Assembly: GCA_051000715.1 (NCBI GenBank)
Contig: JBPCOB010000021.1
Span: 1-27,529, forward strand
DNA: 27,529 bases
Source of the DNA: JBPCOB01 sp051000715
Lineage (GTDB): Bacteria > Actinomycetota > Actinomycetes > JALYNC01
Reading direction: 5' to 3'
Of the stretch, positions 23,217-27,529 are shown piece by piece. The position numbers were made by a program, and so were the translations under genes. Position 1 is the stretch's first letter; each line of letters begins with the position of its first letter. Under the pieces are notes generated by a model. It had not been told where the DNA came from. It was given only the letters and a program-made list of their open reading frames with translations, and searched no databases.

Positions 23217-25078
23217 CTAGCTGCCAGGCACCGGCCGGGACACGGTGAAGACGTCTTCGTCGACTCCGACCTTGTTGAAGTCCGGATTGGGCACCCGGTT
23301 ACGGGTGTCGGACCAGATCGGGTGGGCGACGTTGTTGGCGTCGACCGCGATGCCGGAGTAGTCGCCGTTGAAGCCGGCCTGGATGCCGTCCGGCGGCGGG
23401 AACCGCGGCGAGAGCACCTCGAAGACGAACGGCGTGTTCAGTGCCGTGCCGCCGGAGAGCACGTAGTCCGACATCTTGTTGGCCACGCCGGGACCGAAGC
23501 CGCCTGGCGGCGGGTTGTTCTCGCCCGTGACCCGGTCGGTCCGGTAGTAGCTGATCGCGACGTTGGCGCCACCCTGCTCGCCGAGGTCGATGGCCGAGAA
23601 GTAGTGGTCGGTGCCGCGGTCAGGGTTGACCAGACGCGGCGCCGACCAGGTCCGTCCGCCGTCGGTGGACCGGGAGAGGAGCACGTCGAACTCGCCGTAC
23701 CGGTAGTCGTACCAGGTGTTGTAAAGGTCGCCGGTGCGCTCGTTGACGGCGATCCGCTGCGAGGTCTCGAACGGGGCCCGGATGAACACGCCCGGGATGC
23801 ACTGCTCGGGCCCGCGCCCGAAGTCACACGTCGGGCCGGTGACGTAGTTCGACACCTTGGTCGGCTTCGCGCAGTTCAGGCGGGCCGTCCCGGCCTTCGA
23901 ATCGCCGTACGGCGAGCAGTGCAGGGCCAGGATCTGCGGGTTGAGACCCGGCGTGTTCTGGCCGATGAACGTGACCGCGAGGTCGCCGTTGGGCTGCACG
24001 ACCAGGTCGGAGTGGCCGTTGAGGTTGCATGAGCCCGGGTCCAGGTTCTTGTTGAAGGCGTTGCCGAGGGTGCAGATGGCCCGGTTGATACCGCTGATCT
24101 GCTCCGGGGTCGACCAGGTGAAGCCGTGGTCAGTGGACATCGAACCCCAGATCGGCGACTCGCAGTACTCATCGTGGTTCTTGCCGCAGCTGAAGTTGAA
24201 GACCGTCCAGGTGAAGTAGACGTTGTCGCGGTTACGGCTGTCGACGTAGGCGTCCGCGGCCACCTTCGGCGCGTCGTAGCTGGCGGCTGCGCTGTTGTCC
24301 TCGGAGACCACGTGCTCGCGGCCGCTGTAGCCGCTGATGATTCCGAAAGGCGCCGGCACCTGGTCGAAGTAGGACCCCTTGGCGCCGGCCGGCGACGGGT
24401 GACGAACGCCAGGGAGGCGTTGGTCGCGATGTCGAAGCCGATGCAGCTGTAGAAGAAGCGGCCGATCGAGTCGGCGGCGAGGTACGGGTCGCTGCAGGCG
24501 TCGTAGGAGTGCAGCGTGCCCGAGCCGCCGCGGATGGTGTGCCGGTTCGGGTCCTTCTTCGTCGGCAGCAGGTCCTCTGGGGCGTTGAGCCGGTAGCCGA
24601 TCGGTGCGGTGCTGATCGCCCCCCAGTGCTGGCCGCCGTCCACCGAGAAGTCGATGCTCGTCTTGTTGAACCCGATCAGGCTGTCGTTCATCCCGCCGAC
24701 GAGGCTCTTGGGGTCGGTCGGGTTGACCGCGATGTCGGTCTCCGCCTGGCGGCGGTAGGTGCAGTCCTGGTTGACCCGTACGTTGCGCCCGAGGTTGCGG
24801 TCAGCGCAGCCGGCCGACTTCACCGCGATGCCGGGGCTGGTGCGCGCCTCCTCGGCGGAGGCTCCGCCGGCAGAGTTGCTGCGCAGCGCTTCGGTACGCC
24901 CGGCCGAGACAAAGGGCATCCGCTTCATGCCACCCTCGACCTTGAGGTACGCCGGTCGCAGTGTGCCGGCCGCGATCCGCTCCGACACGCTCGGGCCGGC
25001 GTTTGAGGTCGCCGGTTGCCCGATGATGGCGAACCCGACAGCAGCCACGACCGCTGCTGCCCCGTAACGACGTCTCAC
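23217..25078 (-). pseudogene. Secreted BNR/Asp-box (sialidase-like) protein, frameshifted
   Basis: Would encode about 620 residues if one base were restored. The GTG start at 25078 has AAGGAGAA upstream and a signal peptide (MRRRYGAAAVVAAVGFAIIGQPATSNA). Asp-box motifs SxDxGxxW appear as SVDGGQHW, STDHGFTW and STDGGRTW, spread across both parts, and belong to beta-propellers of the sialidase type. The sequence runs correctly to IATNASLAFVT, then the frame changes near the GGG at 24397-24399. From there GAKGSYFDQVPAPFGIISGYSG continues in another frame to DEDVFTVSRPVPGS and a stop. A single lost base in the G/C run explains it; no stop interrupts the wrong frame soon. The catalytic Arg triad of true sialidases was not recognised, so this may be a non-enzymatic or other glycan-binding protein. 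It could also be a sequencing error. Confidence 0.82.
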
Positions 25079-25253
25079 CTGTTCTCCTTCTCGCCCGGGC
25101 TGCGGACACCGCCGACCTAGAAACGCTGGCCGTCGCGGTCAGCGGCGGGAACGCTGGTCCTGATGCGTCATGGCACCAGGGATGTTCGGCCACTGTTCCT
25201 ACAACTCGCGCCGCTCGGTGTCGTGGGTCAAGCTGGCTCGGTCAGACGCGGGC

Positions 25254-27529
25254 TTACCGCTCGTAGGCGGGGATAGTTGCGCTGGCAAGCTCTTGCTGAG
25301 CGCCGGCGTAGGCTCGACTACGGCGGGACGTACGCGCTCGGCCACGTCGCGGCTCTATCCGCCGGAGGAGTATCGCGACGAGCAGGATGAAAGCGGCGCT
25401 GAGGACGACGAGCGCCGCCATGTTGGTGGTCCACACACTGGCCGCGTGCCGCCAACTGTGGTCGACCGCGGTCGTCCCCGGGAGCACCTTCAGCTCCGAC
25501 GTCGACGCGGTGGCGGCGAAGGACCACCGGGCCGGCGCGACCCAGGAGAGCTGGCTCAGCACCGGTCGTCCGGCCACCGGCACGAAACCGCCGCTGAGGA
25601 CCAGCTGCGCCATCACGACGAGTACGAGCAACGGCATCGTTCGGTCGGCGTTGTCCGCGACGACGGAGATCAACAATCCGATGGTCATCGAGGCGACCGC
25701 GACCAGGACCACGGCAGCGACGATCTCCGCTCCACCGGAGGGCAGGAGCGCCGGGGCGTCGGGCCCCGGCCCCCCGGCCATGCCCAGCAGGGCCAGGACA
25801 ACGCCCTGCAGGCCGGTGATCACGGACAGGATGACCAGCTTCGACGCGAGGTACGCCGTCAGGGACAGGCCGATCGCCCGTTCCCGCCGATAGATCTCAC
25901 GTTCTTTTACCAGCTCGCGCAGGGAGGCCGCAGTGCCCATCAGGCAACCACCGAGCACGAGTACGAGCAGCAGCTGAGGACGTTGCTCGCCGCCACCCGG
26001 TGCGATCGAGCGCATCAGCGACAGCCCGCCTCCGGCGGGGACGGCGTGCGCCAGCAGGCTGAGGGCCAGCGGCAGCGCGGCTAGGAACATCGCGTACTGG
26101 CGGTCTGCGGCAATGACCCGGACGTACCGGCGGCAGAGGGTGAGGAACTGCGACACCGCGGTCTGTTGCCGAGGGATCGCCTCCGCCGCCGAAGCATCGC
26201 TCTGCCCGGTGACGACGGGGATGAGTCGCGACCGCAGGTACCGCTCATGCATCGGCGAGAGACGGAATCGGGCCGCCCAGTCGTCTCGGGGCGCCTGCTC
26301 CAACCGGATGAAGACGTCCGCAAAGTCCTCGACGCCGAAATAGGCGATGGCGTCCGCCGGGGGGCCGAAATAGGCGACCCGTCCGCCCGGCGCCAGCACG
26401 AGCACTCGGTCGCAGATCGCCAGATTCGCGACGTTGTGCGTGACGACGACCACCGTCCGCCCGTCGTCGGCGAGCTGCCGCAGGGTGTGCATCACCGATC
26501 GGTCCAGGCCCGGGTCGAGCCCGGACGTCGGCTCGTCGAGGAAGAGCAGCGAGGGCTTGGTCAGCAGCTCGAGCGCGATGCTGGTGCGCTTGCGCTGACC
26601 TCCCGACAGCGTCGAGATGCGCTGTTCCGCGTGCGGCGTCAGTCCCAGCTCACCAAGCACCTCCTCGATCCGCCGGGCCCGCTCCCCGGCCGACACGTCC
26701 TGCGGGAAGCGGAGCTCCGCGGCGTACTGCAGCGCCCGGCGGACGGTGAGTTGGGGGTGCAGGACGTCCTGCTGCGGGACCAGCCCCATCCGGTGCCGCA
26801 GATCGTCGAAGTTGGAGTACAGGTCACGGCCGGCGTACCCGACGCTGCCATGATCGGCGGGTCGAAAGCCGGTGAGGGCGTTGAGCAAGGTCGACTTGCC
26901 GGCCCCGCTCGGTCCGACGATGCCGAGCAGCGCCCGGCCCTCGAGTGCGAAGCTAACGTCGTCGAGGAGGCGCCGGCCGTTCACGGTCACGACGAGGTCG
27001 CTGGCCTGGAACGAGATCTGGCCCGTGTCGACGTACTCCTCGAGCCGTCCGTCGACGAGCCGGAAAAGCTGATGGCCGATGCCCACGACGTCGTCCGTGC
27101 CGACGGCGGCGCGGGGCACCCGGCGACCGTTGACGTGCGTGCCGTTGTCGCTGTCGAGATCGACGATCTCCCAGCCGCCGGCGGTCAGCAGCAGCTCGGC
27201 GTGCCGGCGGGAGACGAGCAGGTCCTGCAGCACGATGTCGTTGTCCGTCGACCGCCCGATGCTCACCCGCTGCTTCGCGACGCTGTGTACGGCGGTCGGT
27301 GGCCGGTCCATCACGGTGGTGGGCGGTCGCGGCGATGCGGAGCGCGCCTTCACTGTTGAGTCGGTTCGGTCCGCAACCGGAGCTGGCCGGCTCGCCGGCG
27401 TCAGGTCGACCAACGGTCCGTGCCGCCCCAAGCTGACCCGGCACGGCGACTCGACGATCAGCCTCTCGATGCGACTCCCGTCAAGGAAGGTGCCGTTGCT
27501 GCTGATGTCCTCCAGCAACCATCCGCCCG
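25254..27529 (-). CDS. FHA-FHA-ABC-2 transporter, Rv1747-like (partial, 5' end missing)
   Basis: At least 758 residues visible; the N-terminus is beyond the right edge. Order: end of a first FHA domain (GGWLLEDISSNGTFLDG), a Pro/Ser/Thr-rich linker, then a second FHA domain (VSIGRSTDNDIVLQDLLVSRRHAELLL to SDNGTHVNG). An ABC ATPase follows, with Walker A GPSGAGKST (about 26890-26917), signature LSGGQRKR (about 26586-26612), Walker B LLFLDEPTSGLD and H-loop VVTHN. The ABC-2 membrane domain has six helices, ending VVLSAAFILLVAILLRR and a basic tail. This is the layout of mycobacterial Rv1747, whose FHA domains bind threonine-phosphorylated partners of kinase PknF; regulation by a Ser/Thr kinase is expected here by analogy. 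Both functional halves are on one chain, so it would act as a homodimer. Substrate unknown, probably an envelope lipid or glycolipid. Confidence 0.93.
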   Translation of the reverse strand, partial: GGWLLEDISSNGTFLDGSRIERLIVESPCRVSLGRHGPLVDLTPASRPAPVADRTDSTVKARSASPRPPTTVMDRPPTAVHSVAKQRVSIGRSTDNDIVLQDLLVSRRHAELLLTAGGWEIVDLDSDNGTHVNGRRVPRAAVGTDDVVGIGHQLFRLVDGRLEEYVDTGQISFQASDLVVTVNGRRLLDDVSFALEGRALLGIVGPSGAGKSTLLNALTGFRPADHGSVGYAGRDLYSNFDDLRHRMGLVPQQDVLHPQLTVRRALQYAAELRFPQDVSAGERARRIEEVLGELGLTPHAEQRISTLSGGQRKRTSIALELLTKPSLLFLDEPTSGLDPGLDRSVMHTLRQLADDGRTVVVVTHNVANLAICDRVLVLAPGGRVAYFGPPADAIAYFGVEDFADVFIRLEQAPRDDWAARFRLSPMHERYLRSRLIPVVTGQSDASAAEAIPRQQTAVSQFLTLCRRYVRVIAADRQYAMFLAALPLALSLLAHAVPAGGGLSLMRSIAPGGGEQRPQLLLVLVLGGCLMGTAASLRELVKEREIYRRERAIGLSLTAYLASKLVILSVITGLQGVVLALLGMAGGPGPDAPALLPSGGAEIVAAVVLVAVASMTIGLLISVVADNADRTMPLLVLVVMAQLVLSGGFVPVAGRPVLSQLSWVAPARWSFAATASTSELKVLPGTTAVDHSWRHAASVWTTNMAALVVLSAAFILLVAILLRRIEPRRGRARTSRRSRAYAGAQQELASATIPAYER

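Noticed and set aside
24385..24410. Programmed -1 ribosomal frameshifting in the BNR gene
   Set aside because: The junction ACC-CGT-CGC has no slippery heptamer and I see no specific downstream pseudoknot; a lost base is simpler.

Overview
The window is high-GC DNA with dense genes, many GTG starts and several gene families that are essentially actinobacterial (DUF2530, DUF3027, DUF3263, LytR_C, DUF3352, class F sortase, a GroEL with a Gly/Met-rich tail). It is most likely chromosomal DNA of an actinomycete (Actinomycetota). I cannot name the genus. I saw no tRNA, rRNA, IS element, prophage or CRISPR array. No gene-free stretch exceeds about 250 bases.

Region 1 (1-9767) is a housekeeping block. 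It holds a purine-type NCS2 permease (cut by the window edge) divergent from a DUF2530 membrane protein; a sacsin/Hsp90-like ATPase coupled to DUF3027; an MFS transporter divergent from DUF3027; a two-part cold-shock protein; a DUF3352 membrane-anchored protein; and an orphan LarE sulfur transferase. Region 2 (9768-12729) is groEL, with a strong terminator and a promoter that overlaps a CIRCE operator, divergent from an aldo/keto reductase.

Region 3 (12734-16217) is the most interesting part. It is a three-gene operon in which each junction is an ATGA start/stop overlap: a glycosyltransferase, a flavoprotein that closely resembles the fungal/eukaryotic type of UDP-galactopyranose mutase, and a five-bladed beta-propeller protein with a GH43-like Asp/Asp/Glu set. 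Together they look like a small galactofuranose (or related furanose) glycan cassette.

Region 4 (16347-19613) holds a CspA with a structured leader, a HAD-IIB phosphatase, trehalose-phosphatase OtsB, and the DUF3263/LytR_C pair. Region 5 (19642-27529) is an envelope region: a secreted vWA-like protein without a MIDAS, a class F sortase coupled to a DUF4397 protein that carries an LAATG sorting signal, a YczE-family membrane protein, a secreted BNR-repeat (sialidase-like) gene broken by a one-base frameshift, and the bulk of an FHA-FHA-ABC-2 transporter of the Rv1747 type that runs off the right edge.

Several convergent gene pairs share or abut their stop codons, so 3' ends are extremely compact. 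The tetramer GTAC, especially as GTACGCC, is strongly enriched in every reading frame.
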